DNA of 36,983 bases from assembly GCA_964343355.1 (NCBI GenBank), contig CAYFJC010000007.1:1-36983 (forward strand), written 5' to 3'. The notes under the pieces are model-generated. The model saw only the letters and a program-made list of their open reading frames with translations. It searched no databases and had not been told where the DNA came from. Shown here piece after piece: positions 23,276-31,373 of this stretch. Every line of letters begins with the position of its first letter. Position 1 is the first letter of the stretch. The stretch is from MED-G78 sp964343355. GTDB lineage: Bacteria > Pseudomonadota > Gammaproteobacteria > Magnimaribacterales > D2472. Made by a program: the position numbers and the translations under genes.

Positions 23276-25252
23276 ATTAACAAGCAAAGAAAGATAATAG
23301 TTACTCACGCATTACCTTATGCGAATGCACCTTTGCATCTAGGTCATATATTAGAATCAGTTCAAACGGATATCTGGGTTAGGTTTCAAAAACAGCTAGG
23401 TAATGAGTGTCTATTCTTTTGTGCTGATGATACCCATGGAACTCCTGTAATGCTTAAAGCTAAAGAGCTAGGAATTACTCCTGAAGAACTAGTCAAGCAG
23501 GTTAGAGCAGATCATATGGCTACATATGAAGCTTATGATATAAATTTTACGAATTATCACACAACACACTCAGATGAAAATAAAAACTTCTCTGAAATGA
23601 TTTATAAATCAGCTCTTGAAAAAGACCTTATTATTAAAAAATCAGTTAATCAATATTATGATGTTGAAGAAGGCATGTTCTTATCAGATAGATTTATTTA
23701 CGGTACATGCCCAAAATGCTCCTCAGACAACCAATACGGTGATGGTTGTGAGGATTGTGGGGCCACCTACGAACCAAGAGATTTGATAAACCCTGTATCC
23801 TCAATATCTAAAACTACTCCAGTACTTAGAGATAGTGAACATATCTTTTTTGATCTCCCAAAAAAAGAAAAAATGCTCAAAACATTTTTAGATAAGGTAA
23901 ATATTCAGTCTTCAATAAAAAATAAGTTAAATGAATGGATGGAAGATTTAAGACCATGGGATATATCAAGAGATGCACCCTACTTTGGATTTCAGATACC
24001 AAATGAAAAAGATAAATATTTTTACGTATGGCTTGATGCTCCGATTGGTTATATAGCTTCTATAGATAATTGGGCTACTTCAAACAATGGGTCAATTAAC
24101 AATTACTGGTCAGAAGACTCTGAATATGAAATTGTTCATTTTATTGGTAAAGACATAGCTTATTTTCATGGATTATTTTGGCCAGCAATTCTAGATAGTG
24201 CTAATTTTAAATTACCTGATTCTATTTATGTCCATGGTTTTTTAACGGTTAATGGTGAAAAAATGTCGAAGTCTAAAGGTACTGGCATTAAAACAGACTC
24301 TTTTGCAAAACATTGTGATCCTGAAATGCTTAGATATTATTTTGCTGCAAAATTAAATGACAAAGTGGAAGATATTGATCTCAATCTAGAAGATTTTACT
24401 CAACGCATAAACTCAGATCTTGTGGGTAAATATCTAAACATCTTAAGTCGCTCTTCAACTTTCATTCAAAAAAATGATGGTGATTTGTCTGACTCAGTTG
24501 ATACCATCTTGATTGATGAGATCATTCAAAATGCTGACCAGATAAAAGAATTTTTTGAGCTACGTCAGTACTCAAAAGCAATAAGACTGATAATGGATAT
24601 GGCTGATTTAACTAATAAATATATCAACGATAAAACACCTTGGAAGTTAGACAATGATGAAGCTGTTCATGTTGCAACAACTGCCATAAATGCCTTTAGA
24701 CTTATATCAATATTTCTTCACCCTGTTGCACCAAAATTAATATCTAAGGGTTTTGGTTCACTTGGAATAGATATACAAAATTATAACAACCTGAATGATC
24801 AACTAGTAAGTACAAAATTAGCAAAATATGTTCCATTACTAACAAGGATGGAATCTATGACACTTGAACTATTTAATGAAGAGGAAAATAATATGGCAAA
24901 TGATGAAAATTTAAATGATATGAACATAATAAATATCAATCAATTCTCTGATGTTGAGTTAAGAGTTGCTAAAGTTATTAATGCAGAGGATATAGAGGAA
25001 GCTGATAAGCTCATCAAACTCACGCTAAGTGTTGGTGATCTGGGTGAAAAAACTGTATTTGCTGGAATTAAAAGTGCTTATAAGAAAGAAGACTTGTTAA
25101 ATAAACTTGTAATACTTGTTTATAATCTTGCTCCAAGAAAGATGAAGTTTGGAGTTTCTGAAGGCATGGTCCTTGCTTCATCTGATGATGAGGGGGGAAT
25201 ATTTTTAATTTCACCGGACAATGGCGCAAAAGAAGGGCAAAGAGTTAAATGA
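23276..25252 (+). CDS. metG: Methionyl-tRNA synthetase, apparent ATT start
   Basis: About 658 residues from ATT at 23276. With this start, HLGH falls at 21-24, the same place as in Escherichia coli, preceded by RKIIVTHALPYANAP. The zinc knuckle (CPKCSSDNQYGDGCEDCG), the KMSKS loop (GEKMSKSKGTG) and a C-terminal tRNA-binding EMAP-like domain (about 550-658) are present. It charges initiator and elongator tRNA-Met. No ATG, GTG or TTG occurs in frame between the stop at 23234-23236 and the HIGH motif; the first TTG (23333) would start one residue before HLGH and remove the first strand of the Rossmann fold. No clear Shine-Dalgarno is visible. Confidence 0.9.
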   Translation: MNKQRKIIVTHALPYANAPLHLGHILESVQTDIWVRFQKQLGNECLFFCADDTHGTPVMLKAKELGITPEELVKQVRADHMATYEAYDINFTNYHTTHSDENKNFSEMIYKSALEKDLIIKKSVNQYYDVEEGMFLSDRFIYGTCPKCSSDNQYGDGCEDCGATYEPRDLINPVSSISKTTPVLRDSEHIFFDLPKKEKMLKTFLDKVNIQSSIKNKLNEWMEDLRPWDISRDAPYFGFQIPNEKDKYFYVWLDAPIGYIASIDNWATSNNGSINNYWSEDSEYEIVHFIGKDIAYFHGLFWPAILDSANFKLPDSIYVHGFLTVNGEKMSKSKGTGIKTDSFAKHCDPEMLRYYFAAKLNDKVEDIDLNLEDFTQRINSDLVGKYLNILSRSSTFIQKNDGDLSDSVDTILIDEIIQNADQIKEFFELRQYSKAIRLIMDMADLTNKYINDKTPWKLDNDEAVHVATTAINAFRLISIFLHPVAPKLISKGFGSLGIDIQNYNNLNDQLVSTKLAKYVPLLTRMESMTLELFNEEENNMANDENLNDMNIININQFSDVELRVAKVINAEDIEEADKLIKLTLSVGDLGEKTVFAGIKSAYKKEDLLNKLVILVYNLAPRKMKFGVSEGMVLASSDDEGGIFLISPDNGAKEGQRVK

Positions 25253-26289
25253 AGAAAGTAGACATAGTTGTAATTGGTGCTGGACCAGTTGGTCTTTTTA
25301 CCGTCTTTGAAGCAGGACTGCTTGGTCTCAAATGTGTACTTATAGATAATCTAGATAAGCCTGGTGGCCAATGTGCAGAACTTTATCCAGAAAAACCAAT
25401 TTATGATATTCCAGGCGTACCCTTTCAGACAGCTCAAGATCATGTTGATGCCTTGCTTGAGCAAATTAAACCTTTTGATTATGAATTATTGCTTAATCAA
25501 AGAGTTAATGAAATAAAGATTATTGATTCTGAGAAGGATATTAATACATGGGAGGTTGCTACCTCTGAGGACAATGTCTTTCAAACAAAAAATGTATTTA
25601 TAGCTGCTGGAGCTGGTTCTTTTGAAGCCAGAAGACCTCCTAACATTGATAACCCGGACCAATTTCTCGGGTCAGGCGTCTCATACGCAGTTAGATCAAA
25701 AGATCTATATAAAGATAAGGATTTAATTATTTTTGGTGGTGGTGATTCAGCTTTAGATTGGAGTGTTGAGCTTTCTGGTATTGCAAAATCTATTAGTTTG
25801 GTTCACAGACGAGACGAATTCAGAGGAGCTCCTCATACTGAAAAACTTATGCGAGATCTTGTAGCTGATAATAAATTAAATCTTTTAACGCCCTATGTCA
25901 TAGACTCAATTATTGGTGAAGACAGCGTTAGCGGTGTTAACTTAAAAAACTTTGATACAAATGAAGTTAAAGCATTTGATGCTGATGAGCTTTTATTCTT
26001 ATTTGGATTAAATAAAAAGCTTGGACCAATACTAGAATGGAATATTGATCTTAATGGTAAAAAGATCGAAGTAGATACAGCTACTTATTCAACCAATCTT
26101 GATGGTGTTTTTGCAGTTGGAGATATTAATAGTTATGAGGGTAAATTAGATTTAATACTTTGTGGATTTCACGAAACTACCATAGCGGTACAAGAAGCTT
26201 ATAGAAGAATAAACCCCGGCGAAAGAGTTCCATTTGCTTATACAACTTCTAATACTAAACTTCAGGCTAAACTAGGTGTTAACAGCTAA
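25249..26289 (+). CDS. Ferredoxin--NADP+ reductase type 2 (thioredoxin-reductase-like flavoprotein)
   Basis: 346 residues. The FAD-binding GAGPVGL (10-16), then DKPGGQCAELYPEKPIYDIPG, typical of type 2 ferredoxin-NADP reductases; the NADPH site is GGGDSALDW, and GVFAVGDINSY is the second FAD motif. There is no CxxC disulfide, so it is not a thioredoxin reductase. It transfers electrons between NADPH and ferredoxin or flavodoxin. It overlaps metG by four bases (ATGA) and is followed after five bases by a two-cluster ferredoxin gene, a likely redox partner. Confidence 0.88.
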   Translation: MKKVDIVVIGAGPVGLFTVFEAGLLGLKCVLIDNLDKPGGQCAELYPEKPIYDIPGVPFQTAQDHVDALLEQIKPFDYELLLNQRVNEIKIIDSEKDINTWEVATSEDNVFQTKNVFIAAGAGSFEARRPPNIDNPDQFLGSGVSYAVRSKDLYKDKDLIIFGGGDSALDWSVELSGIAKSISLVHRRDEFRGAPHTEKLMRDLVADNKLNLLTPYVIDSIIGEDSVSGVNLKNFDTNEVKAFDADELLFLFGLNKKLGPILEWNIDLNGKKIEVDTATYSTNLDGVFAVGDINSYEGKLDLILCGFHETTIAVQEAYRRINPGERVPFAYTTSNTKLQAKLGVNS

Positions 26290-26294
26290 AGATC

Positions 26295-26972
26295 GTGGAA
26301 CTTATAAAGCTGATACATGAGGAGTTACCTCAAATCCAATGCGGAAGATGCGATACACCTGGTTGTTATCAATATGCAGAACAAATAGCCAATGGTGGTA
26401 CCCATGATAGATGTGTTCCAGGTGGAGCGAAAACACTAGATAATTTAAATAAAATATTAGCTAAAAATATCACTTCTGTTGATATGAACTATGGACCATC
26501 TATTCCTCTTCAGATTGCTGTAATAGACGAGTCTGAATGCATTGGTTGTAAGAAATGCATTACAGCATGCCCTGTTGATGCTATTGCTGGCTCAGTTAAT
26601 CTTATGCACAATATTATTGATGAGCTTTGCACAGGATGCGAGCTTTGTATTGAACCATGCCCTGTTGATTGCATCGACTTAGTTGAAACCTCTAATCAAA
26701 ATAGTCGAGTTGCTTCTCAAATAAATTATGACGCAACAAGCAGTCTTCGCAAGAATGAATCTAAACAAAAAAGAATGGATACAGCTAATCATATAAATAA
26801 AGAAATAGGTGTTGTGATTAATGCTAAATTAGAAAATAGAAATTTAGATACCAGTGGTAATCTAAAAAGTCTTCAATTAAAAATTCTTAAGGATCAATTG
26901 GATAATTTTCACAATTTAAATGAAGAAGAAAAAGATACATTTATTAGCAACCTTAATTCCGATGATCAATAG
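26295..26972 (+). CDS. RnfB-like iron-sulfur protein without membrane anchor, GTG start
   Basis: 225 residues from GTG. An RnfB-type 4Fe-4S module (C16, C19, C24, C40 in CGRCDTPGC ... DRC) is followed by two ferredoxin clusters (C82, C85, C88, C92; C112, C115, C118, C122) and a charged helical tail (130-225). True RnfB/RsxB of the membrane electron-transport complex begins with a hydrophobic anchor; this one starts directly at MELIKLIHEELPQIQCG and looks soluble. No other rnf genes are here. Context with the upstream reductase suggests it is that enzyme's ferredoxin or an electron carrier between NADPH and Fe-S targets. Followed directly by rnt with no spacer. Confidence 0.85.
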   Translation: MELIKLIHEELPQIQCGRCDTPGCYQYAEQIANGGTHDRCVPGGAKTLDNLNKILAKNITSVDMNYGPSIPLQIAVIDESECIGCKKCITACPVDAIAGSVNLMHNIIDELCTGCELCIEPCPVDCIDLVETSNQNSRVASQINYDATSSLRKNESKQKRMDTANHINKEIGVVINAKLENRNLDTSGNLKSLQLKILKDQLDNFHNLNEEEKDTFISNLNSDDQ

Positions 26973-27563
26973 ATGATTAAGGATAGATTTCGTAAATATC
27001 TCCCAGTGGTAGTTGATCTAGAGACAGGAGGATTCAATCCTAAAAATAATGCCATTTTAGAGATTGCTGCAACACTTATTTATGAAAATGAAGAAACCAC
27101 TAAATTAGAAGTTGGTGAAACTCATAGGTATCATATAGAGCCCTATGAAGGACTACTAGTTGAACAAGAATCCTTGGATTTTACAAAGATTAATCTTAAT
27201 CACCCTTTAAGAAATGCTGTATCAGAAAAAGAAGCTTTAGATGACCTTTTTAAAATTATTAATAAAGTTAGAACCGAAAATGGCTGCTCGAGAGCTATAT
27301 TAATAGGTCATAATGCTCATTTTGATCATGCATTTTTAACAGAATCAATCTTAAGAAATAACAATAAAAAATCTCCATTTCATCCCTTTTCAGTTTTAGA
27401 TACTGTTACTCTTGGTGCTCTCCATACCAAGCAGACTGTTTTAGCTAGAATATGTGATGTATTGGATATAGATTATGACTCTAAATTAGCTCATTCTGCA
27501 GCTTATGATTCAGATGTTACTGCTCAAGTCTTTTGTAAGATTATTAATGAATTTGATCATTAG
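26973..27563 (+). CDS. rnt: Ribonuclease T
   Basis: 196 residues. A DEDDh exonuclease: VVDLETGGFNPKNNAILEIA (exo I, Asp and Glu), HNAHFDHAFL (exo II), and HSAAYDSDVTAQVF (exo III with the general-base His). RNase T trims the 3' CCA end of tRNA and matures 5S and 23S rRNA 3' ends; it is essentially limited to gammaproteobacteria, which supports the organism call. It is slightly shorter than the Escherichia coli protein (215). ATG follows the RnfB-like stop immediately, so it is the last gene of the metG unit. Confidence 0.94.
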   Translation: MIKDRFRKYLPVVVDLETGGFNPKNNAILEIAATLIYENEETTKLEVGETHRYHIEPYEGLLVEQESLDFTKINLNHPLRNAVSEKEALDDLFKIINKVRTENGCSRAILIGHNAHFDHAFLTESILRNNNKKSPFHPFSVLDTVTLGALHTKQTVLARICDVLDIDYDSKLAHSAAYDSDVTAQVFCKIINEFDH

Positions 27564-27571
27564 TTTATATA

Positions 27572-27602
27572 AATGATTCTCATAAGTATAATGATTCTCA
27601 TT
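27572..27602 (+). promoter_or_regulatory. Two Fur-box-like palindromes upstream of bacterioferritin
   Basis: AATGATTCTCAT at 27572 and AATGATTCTCATT at 27590 are direct copies 18 bases apart; the second is a perfect AATGA-TTC-TCATT palindrome. Both resemble Fur-box half-site arrays. They stand about 95 bases before the bacterioferritin start, so iron-dependent control is likely. Known Fur sites guide this; it was not scored by matrix. Confidence 0.55.
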
Positions 27603-27696
27603 AATTAAATACCTTAAATCAACACTTTACAAAATAATATTAATAAAATATATTAGTGACTTAATAGTTCTAAAATAAATTAAAAAAGGAGTAATT

Positions 27697-28137
27697 ATGG
27701 AGATGAAATCACTAAATTCAGTTGAAGTTTGCAATATTCTTAATGAGATAATGGAGTATGAGTTAGCTGGAGTTGTTAGATATACTCACTCAGCTTTAAT
27801 GGTAAGTGGTCCATATAGAATACCTATAGTCACCTTTCTTAAAGAACAAGCGACTGAATCATTACTCCATGCTCAGCAAGCTGGTGAATTAATTGCTGGA
27901 TTAGATGGTCATCCTAGTCAAAAAATAGCTAAAATTGAAGAAACAAATCGTCATTCAATTAAAGACATTCTTGAAGAAGGTCTTGGTCATGAGCTTCACG
28001 CATTAAGTTTATATAAAAAACTGCTCCTAAGTGTAGAAGACGCTTCTGTGTATCTAGAAGAATATGCTAGAAGCATGATTGGTGAAGAAGAGCAGCACTC
28101 TCTTGAACTAAAAGCTATGTTAAAAGATTTTGGTTAA
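27697..28137 (+). CDS. Bacterioferritin-like iron storage protein
   Basis: 146 residues, an all-helical ferritin-like protein. Likely di-iron ligands are E22 (YELAGVVRYTH), E54 and H58 (ESLLHAQ), E94 or E99 in the third helix (EEGLGHELHALSLY), and E130/E131 with H134 (GEEEQHSLEL). The first pair is spaced E-x3-H instead of the usual E-x2-H, so it is an outlying branch of the family rather than Escherichia coli Bfr, and I do not claim heme binding. It oxidises and stores iron in the cytosol. A strong AGGAG site precedes the ATG. Two Fur-like boxes lie upstream. Confidence 0.85.
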   Translation: MEMKSLNSVEVCNILNEIMEYELAGVVRYTHSALMVSGPYRIPIVTFLKEQATESLLHAQQAGELIAGLDGHPSQKIAKIEETNRHSIKDILEEGLGHELHALSLYKKLLLSVEDASVYLEEYARSMIGEEEQHSLELKAMLKDFG

Positions 28138-28138
28138 A

Positions 28139-28453
28139 CTATTCTGAGGCAGCCTTTATCATTTTAGATAGCTCGCCTGCTTCGTGTAGTTCAGTAACTA
28201 TATCAGCACCACCTATTAATTCGCCGGCAACAAAAACCTGTGGAAATGTAGGCCAGTCAGAAATAGAAGGAAGCGTTGAGCGTATTTCGGCGTTAGCTAA
28301 AATATCAACATAAGAAAATTCAGCCTCACAATCAATTAAAGCCTGCACTGTTTTAGCAGAAAAGCCACAACGAGGCTCGTAGGGAGTACCCTTCATATAA
28401 ATAAGGATATTATTCTTAGCTATTTGCTCTTTAAGTTTTTCTTCAGTGCTCAT
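28139..28453 (-). CDS. grxD: Monothiol glutaredoxin, CGFS type
   Basis: 104 residues. The active site is CGFS (29-32) in KGTPYEPRCGFSAKTVQAL, followed by WPTFPQVFVAGELIGGADIV, the glutathione and cluster-binding surface. Monothiol Grx4 carries [2Fe-2S] clusters, often with BolA, and serves iron-sulfur trafficking. It sits tail to tail with bacterioferritin (one base between), so two iron-handling genes adjoin. It is the last gene of the leftward operon, two bases after pdxJ. Confidence 0.95.
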   Translation of the reverse strand: MSTEEKLKEQIAKNNILIYMKGTPYEPRCGFSAKTVQALIDCEAEFSYVDILANAEIRSTLPSISDWPTFPQVFVAGELIGGADIVTELHEAGELSKMIKAASE

Positions 28454-28455
28454 AA

Positions 28456-29205
28456 TTAACCCTTAGTAATATGTATATATCTCTTTATAGTATCTCTGAA
28501 GCCATAATTCAAGGCATCAACTATTATCGCATGGCCAATTGATACCTCATCAATAAGATTTAATGACCTTATGGCTGGTAGGTTCTCTAAATTCAAGTCA
28601 TGACCTGCATTAATTCGTAAGCCTAATGTTTTTGCATGTAATAAGATATTTTTGTAATTTTCAATAAGTGAAGATGTACTAACACTAGTATTGTTATAAC
28701 TTTTTGCATAGTCTTCTGTATAAAGCTCTATAGCATCGGCATTTAATGAAAAAGCATAATCAACAGACTCAATCGTTGGGTCTATAAACAAACTCACACG
28801 ATTAGCATAGGTTTTTAAAAGATTAATAGTTTTTTTTAGTTCGTTGTCGTGCTCACCGGATAACCAACCATGATCTGATGTTATTTGGCTTAATGTATCT
28901 GGTACTAATGTAGCTTGGGTAGGTTTGCATAACTTAATTAACTCATTAAATCCTAGGTAGTCACCAGTTTGTTTTTCAAATGGATTTCCTTCAATATTAA
29001 ATTCAGCCCCCAAACCTTTTACTATTTCACTTAATTCAATAACGTCATTTGAAGTTGCATGTCTATGATCCGGTCTTGGATGAAGCGTTATACCCTCTGC
29101 ACCCTGCTCTAAGGCTTGCTCGGCAAATTTTTTAAGGTTTGGGTAATCAGAACCCCGAGAGTTTCTTAGTAAAGCTATCTTGTTTAAATTAACACTTAAA
29201 AGCAT
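28456..29205 (-). CDS. pdxJ: Pyridoxine 5'-phosphate synthase
   Basis: 249 residues, full length. LSVNLNKIALLRNSRG, then GAEGITLHPRPDHRHA (substrate phosphate and catalytic His/Glu region), FNIEGNPFE, and the C-terminal AGHDLNLEN and EVSIGHAIIVDAL. PdxJ condenses 1-deoxyxylulose 5-phosphate with 3-amino-2-oxopropyl phosphate in de novo vitamin B6 synthesis, a cytosolic octamer. It is in the operon between the M20 hydrolase gene and grxD. Confidence 0.95.
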   Translation of the reverse strand: MLLSVNLNKIALLRNSRGSDYPNLKKFAEQALEQGAEGITLHPRPDHRHATSNDVIELSEIVKGLGAEFNIEGNPFEKQTGDYLGFNELIKLCKPTQATLVPDTLSQITSDHGWLSGEHDNELKKTINLLKTYANRVSLFIDPTIESVDYAFSLNADAIELYTEDYAKSYNNTSVSTSSLIENYKNILLHAKTLGLRINAGHDLNLENLPAIRSLNLIDEVSIGHAIIVDALNYGFRDTIKRYIHITKG

Positions 29206-29216
29206 GAAACAGTATC

Positions 29217-30572
29217 CTAGTTTCCAGAATGATCGTCAGAGTAATCAGATACTAAATTTATAAAACTTTTAACACCTGCATCTAAAGCTGAATCATGCAC
29301 AATAAAGTAAGGGGTATGATTACCAGGCGCAGATTCAACATTTTTGCCATTAACGCCTAACCAAAAATACAATCCAGGCACTTCGTTTGAAAAGAAAGCA
29401 AAATCCTCTGCACCTGTTGAAGCTAATATGTCTGAACTAAACATGCCTCCTGTAGCTTCAATTAAAGATTTAGAGTAATTTTTTACTAAATCAGGGTCAT
29501 TTACCATAACTGGGTAAGATCCATATATTGCAAAATCAACAGTTGCTTCTACGTTATGAGCTTCAGCAACGTTTGTAGCAATTGTTCTCATCTCTTTGTG
29601 AATTAAACTAAGCACTTCATTATCAAAAGTTCTTATAGTGCCCTCAAGCATTGCTGATTCAGGAATAATATTATTTCGTGATCCTGCTTTAACAATTCCT
29701 ACAGATATGACTGCCGGATTTTCGCGTATATCTATTCTTCTGCTTAGAATAGTTTGTAAACTAGTACCTATGTCAAAAGCAGCCATAATTGGATCATTAG
29801 AAGCCCATGGTGTTGAGCCATGAGACTGAGTTCCTTTAATATTAATTCTAAAAGCTTCTGCTGAAGCCATAGCAGGACCTGACTTAACAGCAACAGCTCC
29901 ATGATATGAGTTTGTTACATGCATACCAAAGATAACATCGGGCTTTTCTTCAAAAATACCCTCTTTAAGCATTAACTCAGCGCCTCCCTCTTCTCCTTCA
30001 GGGGGTCCCTCTTCCGCTGGTTGAAATATTAATAAAATATCACCATGGAGCTTTTCAGTGTTTCTTGAAAGAAAATCTGCAACTCCAAGCATGACGGCTA
30101 TGTGTGCATCATGTCCACAGGCATGCATAACGCCAACTTCATTTCCTTGATACGTAGTTGTTTCGATTGAGGCGTATGGGAGATTAGTCATTTCTGTTAC
30201 TGGTAATCCGTCTATGTCTGCTCGCAGCGCTATAAGAGGACCAGGATGGTCACCTCTAATATATGCAGTTAATCCTGTATAGGCAATTTCAGTTTGCACT
30301 TCTAAACCTAAATCTGTAAGAATTTGTTCTATGCGTTTAGAGGTTCGAAATTCTCTGTTACCAAGCTCAGGATATTGATGAAAATAATGCCTCCATTTAA
30401 TAACTTTTGACATTAATCCGTCAATATCTTGGTTTAAAGCTTCTTTTAATGGGCTAGAATTTATTAAAATAGTATTATTTAAAAGAGACTCCTCATCAAC
30501 ACTCATCAACTGAGCAGAAACAGGAAATAAAAATAATAATGATAATAATTGCAGTAATTTAGATTTATACAT
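29217..30572 (-). CDS. Exported M20D amidohydrolase / peptidase
   Basis: 451 residues. A signal peptide (1-20, FPVSA before the probable cut) makes it periplasmic, unusual for hippurate/IAA-amino-acid hydrolase relatives, which are mostly cytosolic. M20D motifs are RHYFHQYPELGNREF (61-75), ALRADIDGLPV, MHACGHDAH (149-157, metal ligands C152 and H154), PAEEGPPEGEEGGAE (catalytic Glu about 187-188), and the dimerisation/Bac domain GTQSHGSTPW. It hydrolyses N-acyl or amide bonds of amino-acid conjugates; the real substrate is unknown. It lies 28 bases after a CofE-type gene and downstream of a GPH transporter, suggesting a scavenging unit. Confidence 0.9.
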   Translation of the reverse strand: MYKSKLLQLLSLLFLFPVSAQLMSVDEESLLNNTILINSSPLKEALNQDIDGLMSKVIKWRHYFHQYPELGNREFRTSKRIEQILTDLGLEVQTEIAYTGLTAYIRGDHPGPLIALRADIDGLPVTEMTNLPYASIETTTYQGNEVGVMHACGHDAHIAVMLGVADFLSRNTEKLHGDILLIFQPAEEGPPEGEEGGAELMLKEGIFEEKPDVIFGMHVTNSYHGAVAVKSGPAMASAEAFRINIKGTQSHGSTPWASNDPIMAAFDIGTSLQTILSRRIDIRENPAVISVGIVKAGSRNNIIPESAMLEGTIRTFDNEVLSLIHKEMRTIATNVAEAHNVEATVDFAIYGSYPVMVNDPDLVKNYSKSLIEATGGMFSSDILASTGAEDFAFFSNEVPGLYFWLGVNGKNVESAPGNHTPYFIVHDSALDAGVKSFINLVSDYSDDHSGN

Positions 30573-30600
30573 AGTTTCTTTAATTTAAAATAAAATAGGA

Positions 30601-31365
30601 TTAATTTCCATACAAATCATCTTTTTTTAAAATGCCTAAAGCTTTAGCATTAGTTGTAACTTTTGCATCATCTTTATAACCATTTATTAAAACAATGGGT
30701 TTTCTCTGATCACCTTGACCCATTAGGATAGAAGCTGCTGCTGCTAACTCATCACCTGATGCTATCTCTGTTGTTGCCAGCGTATTTCCATACATATCCG
30801 TGGAACCTTTTTTATCTAATAGACAATTAATCCCAGAGCTACCAATTGCAAAACCAGTTATTCCGTATCTGTATGCCCGCGTCATTGAATCGCTAATAAT
30901 AATATGTACCTGTAATCCAAGTAATATCGATAGCTCATTGCCTATATCTTCAGCACTTTGATTAGGATCTTCTGGAAGCAATAAGACCTGATTAGTTGAT
31001 TGATCTATATTAGATCTATCGATGCCAGCATTGATATTTATAAATCCAAGTTTATGCTCAACAATTAAAACATTATTATTTGAACTAATAACAGAGTTAG
31101 ATTCATTGAGAACTAATTCAACAAAGTTAGCTGATTTATCCAACTTCTTTGATAGTTCAATTGCTTGATTGGATGGGATAACACTATCTAGATTGATATA
31201 TCTATTCTCTGATTTAGAAACAATTTTTTGAGCAATGACAAAAATAGTTCCTTCCAAGACTTTGGTATTAGTTTCAGATATAGATTTAAATATTATTGCA
31301 GCCAGATCGTCTCCTGGGTTTATGTCGGGGACGTTATCTAGAGATTGAAGTGTTAATGAGTTCAT
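30601..31365 (-). CDS. Coenzyme F420-0:L-glutamate ligase family protein (CofE/FbiB N-domain)
   Basis: 254 residues matching the CofE fold: PGDDLAAIIFKSI (17-29), GTIFVIAQKIVSKSENR, VELVLNES, GFININAGIDRSN, LLLPEDPNQSAEDI, then IISDSMTRAYRYGITGFAIG and STDMYGNTLATTEIASGDEL. CofE adds glutamate to F420-0 by gamma-linkage using GTP. No other F420 genes (cofC, cofD, cofG/H) are in the window, and none can be excluded elsewhere. The classic SDTFGRPWR is SDSMTRAYR here, so the substrate may differ. The gene stands between a GPH transporter (8 bases) and an exported M20 hydrolase (28 bases). Confidence 0.85.
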   Translation of the reverse strand: MNSLTLQSLDNVPDINPGDDLAAIIFKSISETNTKVLEGTIFVIAQKIVSKSENRYINLDSVIPSNQAIELSKKLDKSANFVELVLNESNSVISSNNNVLIVEHKLGFININAGIDRSNIDQSTNQVLLLPEDPNQSAEDIGNELSILLGLQVHIIISDSMTRAYRYGITGFAIGSSGINCLLDKKGSTDMYGNTLATTEIASGDELAAAASILMGQGDQRKPIVLINGYKDDAKVTTNAKALGILKKDDLYGN

Positions 31366-31373
31366 AGAAAATA

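Noticed and set aside
29638..29823. Rightward 61-codon ORF inside the M20 gene
   Set aside because: Antisense shadow of the M20 Bac domain.
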